Of a stretch of 64,000 nt of DNA, positions 45,106-54,598 are shown piece by piece. The DNA comes from Hyphomicrobiales bacterium. Lineage in GTDB: Bacteria; Pseudomonadota; Alphaproteobacteria; Rhizobiales; Rhizobiaceae. Location: contig UCKS01000026.1 of NCBI GenBank assembly GCA_900473045.1, positions 21,633-85,632 on the forward strand, read 5' to 3'. The translations under genes were made by a program, and so were the position numbers. Numbering within the stretch: position 1 is the stretch's first letter; every line of letters begins with the position of its first letter. The notes under the pieces are model-generated. The model had not been told where the DNA came from. It ran no database searches and was given only the letters and a program-made list of their open reading frames with translations.

Positions 45106-45968
45106 CCGTATTGAAAATCAGGCGGCTCACCTTACGGCGTCATATTAAGGGGAAAGTTCTCCCCAGCTGCATGCGGACAACCGCGAAGATTTCCGGTAAC
45201 CCGTCCATTGCCGGTCATTGGGTTGTGCTCTGAAAAGCTAGAAGCATTGCCGTTTTCTGTATTGCCTTCCCGCTGAGGCAAGGTTGCAAGAATCGGACGG
45301 TGCTGGACCGATGTAACCGGTCGCTACCGGATTCGTTATATTTAACAAATCGTTAATTTTTCTCTGGGGAAAACCGGGTTTGTCTGCGGCATTGTGTGAC
45401 GAGCCGCAGGTATTGATTCAAGGATACAGTAATAATTCAGTTTGGTTGAAATATCATCAGCATTGTATAGTCAGAATTACTTTTGTTTTCGTTATGTTCC
45501 CAAATTTAGACGCCGGCTTTTGATGATGTATTTTCGCAACAATTCCAGAAACAAATAAGAAAATGAAAACTTGACAAAAGCGGCCGATTCAATCGGCGCT
45601 GATTTGTTTTGCCATTTTAGCCGCTCATTGAGCTTTCAGCGCTTGTCCGTTGATGAAGATGGATCAGTTTCCGGCCGGGATTTTTCCAATAAAGTTAATA
45701 GTTACAATAAGCTAAAATGCAAGGGCTTCTGGTTTCGCAGCGAATGTCCGATTTTCCCTGCGTGGAATTGCGAATCGATTCACGAATTCACAAAAAAGTA
45801 AATCCCGATAAGGGGGCAGTAGTTTTTCACAGGGGGCGATGTACATTTTATGTAGTGATTCGCGTCCTGATTCGCGTGTGTCGAAGAATGCGGACGCTTC
45901 GATACGGTTGCCGGCGGCGGCGAGAGCGCTTGAGTGAGCACGGACGAATCCATCACGGGGGTAATGTC
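45106..45968. promoter_or_regulatory. Long leader/promoter region of visNR
   Basis: About 860 bases without a credible gene. The part 45330-45560 is strongly A/T-rich (for example TATTTAACAAATCGTTAATTTT) compared with its surroundings. A 76-codon frame at 45571-45801 lacks a ribosome site, and the open frame upstream of visN (from 45717) has no coding look. This region likely holds the regulated promoter of the motility master genes, possibly with a long untranslated leader. Confidence 0.5.
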
Positions 45969-46709
45969 ATGGATGCTCTACAGACAGAAGTTGCGGCTTG
46001 GCCATTGCCAGGGTCGGTCGCGCGCGGTGTTGGGCGGGTTTCTTCCAAAGAGCAGCTCATTCGCAGGCTCGGCGAATTTGCCGAGCGCGGCAGTCTGAGC
46101 AAAGGGCTCGCGGCTCTGACGGACTACGTCGGAGCAACCCACTATCTCCTCGCGCGCTATGATTTGTCGCAGGACGAAGGTCTTGATTTTGTCGTCTGCT
46201 CGGACTGGCCATTCGATGTCGTTAAGCGCCTTGGTAAGGTGATGTCGCAACTCCACTCCAAGACCAACGAGATGGAGAAGTGCCTGTCCGTCATGCAGCC
46301 GGTGTTCATGAGCCTGCCGGATGACATCGATATCAGCCGCGGCATCAGCCGGGAATATTGCGCCATCACCTTCAATGTCGGGCGCGCCCGGTTGTCGCTG
46401 ATGCTGCTCTTCCCGCAGGACGTCATTCTCTCTCAGGAAAGCCTGAGGGATGTCGGGCTGTTGACCGGTTATTTCGCCAGCTTCACCACCGAACGCGGTG
46501 CGCGCACCGACCGGGATTTCGAACTGACGGAACGCGAACTCGAATGCCTGTTCTGGATCGCCGAGGGTAAGACCAGCGACGAGATCGCGGTCATCCTCGG
46601 CATCTCGCGCAATACGATCAACAACTACATTACCAGCGTGATGCGCAAGACGGCGACGAAGACCCGCTCCGAGGCCATCGCCTACGCCGTTCGCAACAAT
46701 CTCGTCTAG
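45969..46709 (+). CDS. visN: Motility master regulator VisN (LuxR family)
   Basis: A 246-residue LuxR-type regulator. The N-terminal ligand-binding-like domain occupies about 1-175; the DNA-binding domain is at about 186-230 (LTERELECLFWIAEGKTSDE, then ISRNTINNYITSVMRKT). VisN acts with VisR as a heteromer at the top of the rhizobial flagellar cascade. The ATG at 45969 has GGGGG upstream. visR follows ten bases later. The natural ligand is not known. Confidence 0.92.
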   Translation: MDALQTEVAAWPLPGSVARGVGRVSSKEQLIRRLGEFAERGSLSKGLAALTDYVGATHYLLARYDLSQDEGLDFVVCSDWPFDVVKRLGKVMSQLHSKTNEMEKCLSVMQPVFMSLPDDIDISRGISREYCAITFNVGRARLSLMLLFPQDVILSQESLRDVGLLTGYFASFTTERGARTDRDFELTERELECLFWIAEGKTSDEIAVILGISRNTINNYITSVMRKTATKTRSEAIAYAVRNNLV

Positions 46710-46719
46710 GAGGACGGTC

Positions 46720-47466
46720 ATGACCTATTTCCTCCCGCATGCGCGCGCAGGTGAAGACGCCAAGGCCGGCAGGTTACAGGCGAGGGCGTCGAAAGCGGCA
46801 ACGCTCGTGGCGCGGTTGCAGGCGATGCAGAAACAGATCAACGCCAAGAATTTCGCCGTCCTGCGGCTGAACGGAAACGGCCTTCCGGCAACACGCAAAC
46901 TGAGCTGTGTCCTCGACAATTGGGGCGTCGAGAGCGAAACGATGGCGCACGAACTGGTGTCTGCCTATGGCGCCGAGATGCTGCTGCATCTGGATGCGTC
47001 GCTGCTGCCGATGCTGTGGAACGGCATGGGCGAGCATCAGGCAGCGGAGACGCCGGACTTTGCGCGCTTCACCCAGCGTCTTCCCGCCCGCATCCTGCCC
47101 TATTCCGGGATCGCCCTGCCGGTCAGGCTCGGCGCGCAGGGCAATGGCTATGTCCTCTTCATGGGCAGCTATATCGACCTGTCGAGCGAGGTGATCATCG
47201 ACCTTCACGGCCGTAGCTGCCAGATCATGACCGATCTTCTGGCCGCCGACGAACGGCGCATGCTGCCGTCGGAATCATTGAGCGATCGCGAGATCGGCTG
47301 CCTGCAGATGGCGGGCGACGGATATATCAGCGAAGAAATAGCCGAGAAGATGGGTCTGTCGGTGCATACGGTCAACGCATATCTTGGCGCTGCGACGACC
47401 AAGCTGGATTCGGTCAACAGAATCCAGGCGATCGCCAAGGCCATTCGTCTCGGTTACATCAGCTGA
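46720..47466 (+). CDS. visR: Motility master regulator VisR (LuxR family)
   Basis: A 248-residue partner of VisN. The N-terminal part begins with a basic helical region (KAATLVARLQAMQKQI) and a sensor-like fold; the helix-turn-helix is at about 187-230 (LSDREIGCLQMAGDGYISEE, LSVHTVNAYLGAATTKL). The ribosome site TAGGAGG overlaps the visN stop, indicating coupled translation. It converges on an unknown gene 46 bases downstream. Confidence 0.92.
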   Translation: MTYFLPHARAGEDAKAGRLQARASKAATLVARLQAMQKQINAKNFAVLRLNGNGLPATRKLSCVLDNWGVESETMAHELVSAYGAEMLLHLDASLLPMLWNGMGEHQAAETPDFARFTQRLPARILPYSGIALPVRLGAQGNGYVLFMGSYIDLSSEVIIDLHGRSCQIMTDLLAADERRMLPSESLSDREIGCLQMAGDGYISEEIAEKMGLSVHTVNAYLGAATTKLDSVNRIQAIAKAIRLGYIS

Positions 47467-47511
47467 TTGTGATTTTCAGGCCGTCATGGCCTCGTATCCC
47501 GTATCCGCAAC

Positions 47512-47952
47512 TCAACTCGCCAGAGCGGTCGGATAGGATTTGACGAATTTCGCCGCGTTCAGGCTCTGCGCCAGGAACGCCGTATTCTCGTCCGGATCGC
47601 TGGACGGGCTTTTAAATGCGATATGGTTGATCTCGAGACCGGCCGAGTTCTTGCCCAGAGCCAGCTGCGCATAGACGGTGACGCCATCCGGCTTCAATTC
47701 AAGATCAAGCGTGATCTCCGGCTCCGTGCCCCAGTCCAGGGAATAGTTGCCGCCGATACCGAAGTTGACGGTACCGGGAAGGAAATAAAGTTCTGCGGCT
47801 GATGACACCAGGTCCGCCAGGCTCCCGTGCGATTCAAAACGCAGCATCGCGATAAAGTCGGCGGCATCGATCAAGCGCAATTCCGTCGCAACAGGACGGA
47901 TCGCGTCGGCTACTATTTTCTCGCGTTGTTCCGAATATTCGCATTTTTTCAT
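47512..47952 (-). CDS. Protein of unknown function in the flagellar cluster
   Basis: A 146-residue cytoplasmic protein without signal peptide or membrane helix. It has a YbjN-like or chaperone-like alternation of helices and strands (SLADLVSSAAELYFLPGTVN, then ITLDLELKPDGVTVYAQLAL), but I cannot place it in a family. It directly follows flhB; the ATG at 47952 is six bases past the flhB stop and a GTG at 47961 overlaps it. The conserved position suggests a role in flagellar assembly or expression. Confidence 0.7.
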   Translation of the reverse strand: MKKCEYSEQREKIVADAIRPVATELRLIDAADFIAMLRFESHGSLADLVSSAAELYFLPGTVNFGIGGNYSLDWGTEPEITLDLELKPDGVTVYAQLALGKNSAGLEINHIAFKSPSSDPDENTAFLAQSLNAAKFVKSYPTALAS

Positions 47953-47957
47953 TGGGA

Positions 47958-49034
47958 TCACGTCATCCGTTTCGGCTGCGTTGCGTAGATCCGGTGAATC
48001 AGTTCGGCGACTGCCTTGTAAAACACCGGTGGAATCACACTATCCACCGAGACTTGCGCAAACATTGAGCGTGCGAGGGGCGGATCTTCAAAAACCGGGA
48101 TGCCGTTTTGCTCGGCGATCTCGCGAATCTTCAGGGCGACAAGGTCTTGCCCCTTGGCAACGACCACCGGCGCATCGCCTTCCTCGCGGACATAACGCAG
48201 CGCAACGGCATAGTGCGTCGGGTTTGCGATGACCAATGTGGCACGGGGAACCGAGGTAATCATCCGCCTGCGGGCTCTGTCGCGGGCAATCGAGCGAAGC
48301 CGCGCGCGGATGATCGGGTCGCCCTGGGATTGTTTGAGCTCCTCCTTGACCTCCTGCTTCGTCATCATCAGTTCGGTGTACCAATGGTGCCGTGTCCAGA
48401 AGAAATCGGCGATGGCGATGACGGCCGTCGAGATCAGGATGACGATCATGATCTTGTTGAAGTCTTTCGACATCGTCGAAAAGATCGTCAAAGGATCCGA
48501 GAACATCGAATCGAGTGTGGCGTAATAGTCGTTCCAGAGTACCAGGACGATGATCAGCGAGACGACCGCCACCTTGGCAAAGGCCTTGGCGAATTCGACG
48601 ATACCCTGGATCCCGTAGATCCGTTTGAACCCGCCGATCGGCGAAATCCGGTTCATCTTCGGTGCGACACGATCAAGCACTGGGCTCGGCAGGTTCTGCA
48701 GAATGGAGGAGCCGATCCCGAACACGATCAAAAGCACGAAAAAGGGAATGAGCAGCGTGCCGGCTTTCCCGAAAAGGTGCATGATCAGCGCGACCACATC
48801 GTTCGATGTATTGAGACGCCAAGCCTCCGGTTGCTCGAAGATGTCCTTCAGCGATTCTGCCACAGTGGCGAAGCCCTGCGGCAGGAAGAAAACGACAAAG
48901 ATATAGATAGCGACGACCGAGGCGAACATGGTGACCTCGCGCGAAAAGGGCGTGTTGCCCTTCTCCATGGCGTCGGTGATTTTTTTCTCGGTCGGCGATT
49001 CTGTTTTACTGTCTTTGTCCTGATCGTCCGACAT
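47958..49034 (-). CDS. flhB: Flagellar export switch protein FlhB
   Basis: A 358-residue component of the flagellar type III export gate. It has a charged N terminus, four hydrophobic segments between about 35 and 210, and the autocleavage site N271-P-T-H in the cytoplasmic domain, where cleavage switches substrate class. It lies downstream of fliG, but a strong hairpin separates the two. It overlaps or abuts the unknown gene downstream. Confidence 0.95.
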   Translation of the reverse strand: MSDDQDKDSKTESPTEKKITDAMEKGNTPFSREVTMFASVVAIYIFVVFFLPQGFATVAESLKDIFEQPEAWRLNTSNDVVALIMHLFGKAGTLLIPFFVLLIVFGIGSSILQNLPSPVLDRVAPKMNRISPIGGFKRIYGIQGIVEFAKAFAKVAVVSLIIVLVLWNDYYATLDSMFSDPLTIFSTMSKDFNKIMIVILISTAVIAIADFFWTRHHWYTELMMTKQEVKEELKQSQGDPIIRARLRSIARDRARRRMITSVPRATLVIANPTHYAVALRYVREEGDAPVVVAKGQDLVALKIREIAEQNGIPVFEDPPLARSMFAQVSVDSVIPPVFYKAVAELIHRIYATQPKRMT

Positions 49035-49170
49035 CGGATGAAGACCTCTTGCATGTGGCTGCAGCAGTGATTGCTGTCAAACCTGTTGTGAGCCGGGGCA
49101 GGAGGGCATGCAAGGAAGATATGCGCGGCAGGCCAACGCTTCACAGAAAGTAAACGGCCCCGGGCAAGTA

Positions 49171-49221
49171 CCCATACGAAAAGCCCTGCAACCGGGCCGG
49201 CTGCAGGGCTTTTTGTATGGG
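49171..49221 (-). terminator. Strong hairpin between fliG and flhB
   Basis: Twenty-base arms CCCATACGAAAAGCCCTGCA (49171-49190) and its complement at 49202-49221 pair with a single G-T mismatch around an 11-base loop. Both arms hold A- or T-tracts next to the G/C core, so it looks like an intrinsic terminator in either direction. It lies 30 bases after the fliG stop. Confidence 0.85.
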
Positions 49222-49250
49222 TTCAGGACTAAAGCGGTGGCAGTACCCGG

Positions 49251-50282
49251 TCAGGCAGCGACAGCTTCCTTTTCTTTCAGTTCGATCTGGCCGCTTGCGG
49301 CAAGGCGAATGGCTTCCTGTGTGATCGAGCGGCGGGCAATGGCGATATCGCGCGGATTGATGCCGACGTCGCCGGCCGCAAGGTCCGATTCGATCATGCG
49401 GCGCTGGCGAGCGCCGATCGAGGCGAGGACCGATTCGCGCAGTTCCATACCGGATCCGCGTAGCGCCATGGTGATGATGTCGCCCGATACGTCGTTGAAC
49501 AACTGAACGCGGCTGCGCTGCGGCATGTAGAGGACGTCGTCGAAGAGGAAGATCTTCGGGCGAACCTTCTTGACCGATTCGGTGCTGAGTGTTTCGAGCG
49601 ATGCCAGCAGCGTGTCGACCTGGCTCTTCTCCAACTCGTTCATCACTTCGGCAATCTTGATCGAGCCGATCGAGTTCTTTTCGGCGTCCATCTGGCGCAT
49701 CATTTCGACCACGCGGGCCTCGATGATCTGGGCGGCCTTGGGGCTGACGGTCTTCATGTTGACGGCGCGGTTGATGATGTCGGCGCGGCTGCTTTCGGGC
49801 AGCTGCAGCAGCACCTTCGCACCGAAGGTCGATGGCATCATCGACAGGACATAGGCGATTGTCTGCGGATGTTCCTTGCCCAGGCTCTGGGCGACGAAAG
49901 CCGGATCGGAATCCTGCAGGCGGTCCCAGATATTGGCTTCATAGGCGGCAAAGGCGGTGCGGCGGCCGAGCAGGCCGTCAACTTCATCCGGCGTCAGGCC
50001 TTCTTCGAGGATGCCTTCGATGGCCTTGGCATTGTCCATCAGGCCGGCACCTTCGGTGAACAGGTCCTCGAACTCGTTCACCAGGATTTCCAGTTCGTGG
50101 GGCGGTATCGAGCGGAGCGATTGCGCGGAAGCGATGATGCCCTGCAATTCGCTCTGCGTGAAGAATTTCAACAATTTGCCGGCAATGGGCTTGCCCATTG
50201 CAAGGAGAACCGCAGCGGCCTTGTCCATTTGGGTGAGTGGCCTTGTGGGTGCCGAAGCCTCGAAATTGTCGAAATCCATCAT
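49251..50282 (-). CDS. fliG: Flagellar motor switch protein FliG
   Basis: A 343-residue rotor protein. N-terminal LTQMDKAAAVLLAMGKPIAG binds FliF; the middle EHPQTIAYVLSMM is the conserved EHPQ motif; the C-terminal domain (IFLFDDVLYMPQRSRVQLFN, then MALRGSGMEL) holds the torque helix that meets MotA. Two tandem ATGs allow a one-residue shift of start; GAGGATC precedes them. It belongs to the motA-fliM-fliN-fliG block. Confidence 0.95.
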   Translation of the reverse strand: MMDFDNFEASAPTRPLTQMDKAAAVLLAMGKPIAGKLLKFFTQSELQGIIASAQSLRSIPPHELEILVNEFEDLFTEGAGLMDNAKAIEGILEEGLTPDEVDGLLGRRTAFAAYEANIWDRLQDSDPAFVAQSLGKEHPQTIAYVLSMMPSTFGAKVLLQLPESSRADIINRAVNMKTVSPKAAQIIEARVVEMMRQMDAEKNSIGSIKIAEVMNELEKSQVDTLLASLETLSTESVKKVRPKIFLFDDVLYMPQRSRVQLFNDVSGDIITMALRGSGMELRESVLASIGARQRRMIESDLAAGDVGINPRDIAIARRSITQEAIRLAASGQIELKEKEAVAA

Positions 50283-50310
50283 GGATTGATCCTCATGACC
50301 CTAACCGGGT

Positions 50311-50934
50311 TCAAACTTTACTGGTACCCTTGATTTCGATGAGTTTTACACCGAAACGCGTTTCGTCTTCGTCAAGCACGGTGATTTCGCCGCGGCCGAT
50401 AACCCGGCCATTGACGACGATTTCCACCGGTTCTCCGATCCTGCGGTCGAGCGCGATCGTCGCGCCTTCCGTCAGGTTCATCAAGCCGGAGACCTGCATG
50501 CGGCTGGTGCCGAGAACAATCTGGACATCGATCGGGATATCCATGATCAGGTCGAGATTGGCCGTCATGCCGCTGCCGGGCTCGCCGGCTGGCTGGTCTT
50601 CGAACGTGTCGCCACCGAATGCTTTTGCGCCGAACGAACCGGCGTCAAAGGCTGGTGCAGCCGAGGAATCGGCTAGGTCGGCGAAGCTGTTGCTGGCGCC
50701 AAAATCGCCGCCGAAGCTGCTGAGATCCGCTTCGGCTGAGAATGTGCTGCCGAAATCCGAGGTCTCGCCAGTCGCGGGTGCTGCGGCAAAATCCATGCCG
50801 AAATCGTTGTCCAGCGCGGTCCCGGTGGCATCGCTTTGCAGCACGCCACGCAGGTCGTCGATGGCCTGATCGAGCTCGGCATCGCCGCCGCTCAGGATCG
50901 TCTGGTCTTCTATTGGTGCTTTCTTCGGTGCCAT
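50311..50934 (-). CDS. fliN: Flagellar motor switch protein FliN (long rhizobial form)
   Basis: A 207-residue protein, longer than the typical FliN of about 130. Residues 1-115 are a low-complexity, Ala/Ser/Asp/Gly/Phe-rich region with repeated DFG and FGGDF units. The C-terminal 85 residues form the SpoA/FliN domain ([36 protein letters not shown]). It is part of the C-ring. ATG at 50934 ([11 protein letters not shown]) is chosen; an in-frame ATG 12 codons upstream has no ribosome site. Confidence 0.92.
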   Translation of the reverse strand: MAPKKAPIEDQTILSGGDAELDQAIDDLRGVLQSDATGTALDNDFGMDFAAAPATGETSDFGSTFSAEADLSSFGGDFGASNSFADLADSSAAPAFDAGSFGAKAFGGDTFEDQPAGEPGSGMTANLDLIMDIPIDVQIVLGTSRMQVSGLMNLTEGATIALDRRIGEPVEIVVNGRVIGRGEITVLDEDETRFGVKLIEIKGTSKV

Positions 50935-50994
50935 GTGCAAACTATTCCAGTTGAAACTTGCCCCAACCATGTTGCCGGGGTGGGCAGGGGGTTT

Positions 50995-51942
50995 TTAACT
51001 CATTAGGTGGTGGAGAATGTCGCTCTCCGAACCGTGGGTATCCTTGATCCGCACCGTGTATTTCGCGCCGGATCGCCCGAATTCGCAGATATAGAGATCG
51101 CGGCCGTTGGCGTTGATCTCGACGCGCACATCCTTGGCGTCCTGAAAGGGAATGACATCGCCGGGTTGAAGGCGGCTGATGCTGTCCAGCGTCAGGCTCT
51201 GCAGCTTGATGCGCGCTTCGAGGCTGACCGTCGAACGGCGGACCTGCTGTTCGAGCTGCTCGCCCCATGCGCCCTTGGTCTTGCGGCCCTGGCCGATGCC
51301 CTTGGGGAAAACGACAGCCGTTTTCAAAAGCGTCTGCTGTGGGACGATGATCGAGAAGGTCGACAGAACCGGCCCAAGGCCCATCGTCACGTTGATGCAG
51401 GCGGCGTAGACGTCAGCGACCTCCGGATCAGCCGGCGGCCGTTGACTTGCGTTATACGGACGCCCAACCACCGGCTCGAAGCTTCCGGCAACGCTGACTG
51501 CCGATTTCAGCACGTCGGCGACCTTTTCGAAGATCATCGTCGCGACATCGAGCTCGATGTTCGACAGCGAACGGGGTTTGGGTTCTTCGATGCCGTTTAC
51601 AGGCGCGCCGAGCAGGATTTCCATCAGCGTGATGATCACCGGGCTGTCGCAGCTGATGACGAAATCCGGGCACCAGTTGCGTAATGTTGTGTCGCAGAGC
51701 GCAACGCCATTCCCGAGATTGGCGATCAGTTCGCTCTTCAGGCCGGTCTCGAAGCCGGCATAGCCGATTTCGATGTCGAGCCCGGTCTCGTTCTGGAAAA
51801 TGTCGGGCAGGAACTCGGCAAAGACATGGCCGAGATCGCTGCACAGCTTGCTGATCGTCTTGGTATCGCCGAGCGCGCCGGTCATCCGGGCGAGCAGCTT
51901 GCGGTCGAAAGTGTAGACGTTGTTCTGGGTCGCTGAGGTCAT
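50995..51942 (-). CDS. fliM: Flagellar motor switch protein FliM
   Basis: A 315-residue C-ring protein of the divergent alpha-proteobacterial type. It starts with MTSATQNNVYTFDRKLLARM, has a CheC-like middle domain (about 40-220, with RSLSNIELDVATMIFEKVAD) and a C-terminal SpoA domain (SISRLQPGDVIPFQD). The classical N-terminal CheY-binding LSQxEID peptide is not obvious. Start ATG at 51942 lies five bases after the motA stop, within coupling distance. Confidence 0.88.
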   Translation of the reverse strand: MTSATQNNVYTFDRKLLARMTGALGDTKTISKLCSDLGHVFAEFLPDIFQNETGLDIEIGYAGFETGLKSELIANLGNGVALCDTTLRNWCPDFVISCDSPVIITLMEILLGAPVNGIEEPKPRSLSNIELDVATMIFEKVADVLKSAVSVAGSFEPVVGRPYNASQRPPADPEVADVYAACINVTMGLGPVLSTFSIIVPQQTLLKTAVVFPKGIGQGRKTKGAWGEQLEQQVRRSTVSLEARIKLQSLTLDSISRLQPGDVIPFQDAKDVRVEINANGRDLYICEFGRSGAKYTVRIKDTHGSESDILHHLMS

Positions 51943-51946
51943 CGGA

Positions 51947-52825
51947 TCAGGCCGCCTTGCTTTCGCTGCCGCCACCGGGGTTCATCATCTCCTGCTCGAC
52001 GGCGTCGATCGAGGGGCGCTCGTAAGCCGAGATGGTCTTGCGGCCGTATTCGAGCGCAACCTGGGGAACCGAGCCGTTCATGTAGGCCAGCAGCGTCTGC
52101 TTGACGATGATGTAGAGGCGGTTCTGCTTGTCGCGGACGGCCTTGATATTGGCGATAACCGGGCTGGCGATACAGTAGGACAGGAAGATGCCGAGCATGG
52201 TGCCGACGAGGGCCGCAGCGATCTTGCCGCCGAGAACTTCCGGCGATTCGGAGATGGCGCCCATGGCCTTGATGACGCCGAGAACGGCCGCCACGATACC
52301 GATGGCCGGGAAGGCGTCGCTCATCGTCGTCAGCGCGTGATAGGGCTTCATCTTGTCGTGGGTGATGGTGTTGATTTCCTCGTCCATCAGCGCCTCGATC
52401 TCATGGGAGCGGGCATTGCCGATGATGATGAGGCGGACATAGTCACAGATGAAGGCTGTCAGCTCCTTGTTCTTCAGCACCGTCGGGGCCGACTGGAAGA
52501 TCGAGGATTCATCCGGGTTGTCGATGTGGCTTTCGATCTCGTTGCGCGACTTGGTACGCAGGTCGCGCATCAGGCTGTAGAGAACGCCCAGCGTGTCGAG
52601 ATAATTGCGTTCCTTCGGAACCTTGTGGGTGAAGGCCTCGCCGAGTGCCTTGCCGGTATCTTTCAACACCTTCATCGAGTTGGCCATGATGTAGCCGCCG
52701 ATGCCGGCGCCGCCGATGATGACAAGCTCGAAGGGCTGGTTGAGGACCTCCATATGGCCGCCCATGGCAATGAAGCCGCCAAGGATACAGCCCAATGTCA
52801 AGAGGAGCCCGATGATGATGTTCAT
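51947..52825 (-). CDS. motA: Flagellar stator protein MotA
   Basis: A 292-residue proton-channel stator subunit with four membrane helices ([21 protein letters not shown] at the N terminus; [13 protein letters not shown] and [19 protein letters not shown] in the C-terminal half). The cytoplasmic loop carries the charged residues that push on FliG. MotB is not adjacent, which is normal for rhizobia. It starts the minus-strand block and is divergent from the DUF1217 gene across about 180 bases. Confidence 0.95.
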   Translation of the reverse strand: MNIIIGLLLTLGCILGGFIAMGGHMEVLNQPFELVIIGGAGIGGYIMANSMKVLKDTGKALGEAFTHKVPKERNYLDTLGVLYSLMRDLRTKSRNEIESHIDNPDESSIFQSAPTVLKNKELTAFICDYVRLIIIGNARSHEIEALMDEEINTITHDKMKPYHALTTMSDAFPAIGIVAAVLGVIKAMGAISESPEVLGGKIAAALVGTMLGIFLSYCIASPVIANIKAVRDKQNRLYIIVKQTLLAYMNGSVPQVALEYGRKTISAYERPSIDAVEQEMMNPGGGSESKAA

Positions 52826-52871
52826 TTCGATACCTGCCGCAATGGTGGATTTTCGACGGTATCGTTAGGCC

Positions 52872-52893
52872 GCCAGCCTTGTGTGAGGCTGGC
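52872..52893. promoter_or_regulatory. Hairpin in the motA/flgF divergent promoter region
   Basis: GCCAGCCT (52872-52879) pairs with AGGCTGGC (52886-52893), with further short GGCC pairs outside. It lies 47 bases upstream of the motA ATG on the minus strand and about 115 bases before the divergent gene. It could be an operator dyad or an mRNA leader structure; no assignment is possible by eye. Confidence 0.45.
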
Positions 52894-53009
52894 TGTCGGC
52901 CACATTTGCAGGTGTTGCGGGGAAACAGGTTCGCGCAAGCAACAGCGGTCAGATTTCCGTTCAATCGGCGCGCGATGCGTCATTTCCAATGGATGAACGG
53001 GGAAACGTC

Positions 53010-53789
53010 GTGACGACGACTTACACCAGCTACCAGATGATAGCAGGCAATCTCAGCAAGTCGCTGGAGCGGGTGTCCGAGCAGCCGGACGTGGCGCGCG
53101 AAACCGAATATTATCTCGCCAATATCGGCAACGTCAAAACGATCGACGACTTCTTTGCCGATACGCGGCTTTATAATTACGCGATCAAGGCCCACGGCCT
53201 CGAGGACATGGGCTACGCCAAGGCGTTCATGCGCAAGGTTTTGACCGAGGGCATCGACAAGGACGATGCGTTCGCCAAGCAGCTCACCGACAGCCGTTAT
53301 TCGGGTCTGGTGGAATCGCTGAATTTCGCCCGCAACGGCACGGCGGCAACATCGTTCGACAAGGCCCAAAAGGGTGTCGCCGATAAGTATATGCGTCAGA
53401 CGCTGGAACAGACGGCGGGCGAGGACAATGCCGGCGTGCGCTTGGCACTTTATTTCGAGCGCACGGCGCCGACCATCACCAACGCTTTCGGATTGCTGGC
53501 TGACGACGCCCTGGCGCAGGTCACCCGCACCCTCCTGCAAATGCCGGACGAGTTTGCCGCTGCCGATATCGACAAACAGGCGGCAGCGATCGAAAAAGTA
53601 ATCGACATCAAGGACTTCAAAGATCCGGCCAAGCTGTCGAAACTGCTTGAACGGTTTACCGCTCTTTGGGAACTCAACAATTCTTCGGACCCTTACGATC
53701 CGCTCGCCGTCTTCGGCTCCTCCAGCGGCTATGGCATTTCCTCCGATCTCCTCCTTTCCATCAACACACTGAAACTCGGGGGACGCTGA
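53010..53789 (+). CDS. DUF1217 flagellar-cluster protein
   Basis: A cytoplasmic-looking, mostly helical protein of about 259 residues (ETEYYLANIGNVKTIDDFFA, AYAKAFMRKVLTEG-like segments), belonging to DUF1217, found in alpha-proteobacterial flagellar clusters upstream of flgF. Its role in flagellum formation is not known to me. GTG at 53010 has ACGGGGAAA upstream; the in-frame ATG at 52989 has no ribosome site and adds seven residues. flgF starts two bases after its stop. Confidence 0.8.
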   Translation: MTTTYTSYQMIAGNLSKSLERVSEQPDVARETEYYLANIGNVKTIDDFFADTRLYNYAIKAHGLEDMGYAKAFMRKVLTEGIDKDDAFAKQLTDSRYSGLVESLNFARNGTAATSFDKAQKGVADKYMRQTLEQTAGEDNAGVRLALYFERTAPTITNAFGLLADDALAQVTRTLLQMPDEFAAADIDKQAAAIEKVIDIKDFKDPAKLSKLLERFTALWELNNSSDPYDPLAVFGSSSGYGISSDLLLSINTLKLGGR

Positions 53790-53790
53790 A

Positions 53791-54519
53791 ATGCAGACCG
53801 GTCTCTATGTTGCCGTCTCCTCGCAGATGGCGCTTGAAAAACGCATGAACACGCTGGCTGACAACGTCGCCAATTCGAGTACCGTCGGCTTTCGCTCGAC
53901 GGAGGTGAAGTTCAACCAGGTACTCGGTGACACGCGGCCGACGAAAGTCTCGTTTGTTTCGGAGGGCAAGGAGTTTCTCAATACCAACAATGGTGGTCTC
54001 AGCCAGACCGGCAACCAGCTGGATTTCGCCATCAAGGGGGATGCCTGGTTCCAGATCGAGACGCCAGGCGGCGGCCAGGCGCTGACGCGTGACGGCCGCT
54101 TTACCATGACGGAAACGGGCGATCTGGTCACGCTGCGCGGCTACCCGGTGCTCGACGCTGGCGGTGCGCCGATCCAGCTCAATTCGCAAGCCAGTGAAAT
54201 CAAGGTCGGCGCCGATGGCTCCATCCAACAGGATGGGACCCAGGTTGCTACGCTCGGGCTCTACGAAGCTAATTTCGCCAACGGTTTTTCGCGCCACGAT
54301 AACAGTGCCGTCATCCCCAACTCCGCTCCGGAACCGGTCGTCGATCGTTTCGATGTCGGCGTGATGCAGGGGTATGTCGAGGAATCCAACGTCAATCCGG
54401 TTCAGGAAATGTCGCAGCTGATCATGGTGTCGCGCGCCTTCGAGAATATTTCGGCGCTGATGCGCGACAGCGAAACGTCGATGAGTGAAGCGATCAAGAC
54501 GCTCGGCGGCAGCAAGTAG
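53791..54519 (+). CDS. flgF: Flagellar proximal rod protein FlgF
   Basis: A 242-residue axial protein. The N terminus has the rod/hook signature MALEKRMNTLADNVANSSTV, and the C terminus ends with the coiled EMSQLIMVSRAFENISALM shared by this family. FlgF joins FlgB, FlgC and FlgG in the rod. It is exported by the flagellar type III system and has no cleaved signal. It lies between DUF1217 and fliI. Confidence 0.92.
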   Translation: MQTGLYVAVSSQMALEKRMNTLADNVANSSTVGFRSTEVKFNQVLGDTRPTKVSFVSEGKEFLNTNNGGLSQTGNQLDFAIKGDAWFQIETPGGGQALTRDGRFTMTETGDLVTLRGYPVLDAGGAPIQLNSQASEIKVGADGSIQQDGTQVATLGLYEANFANGFSRHDNSAVIPNSAPEPVVDRFDVGVMQGYVEESNVNPVQEMSQLIMVSRAFENISALMRDSETSMSEAIKTLGGSK

Positions 54520-54598
54520 CATCGTTGATTTCTCGACAGGACAAAAGCCACGCCCCGGCGCACTTGTGCGGCGACGCGAGCAGACGGCAGGAACCGGC

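Noticed and set aside
45571..45801. 76-codon frame in the visN upstream region
   Set aside because: No ribosome site and codon use unlike neighbours; better seen as leader or promoter DNA.
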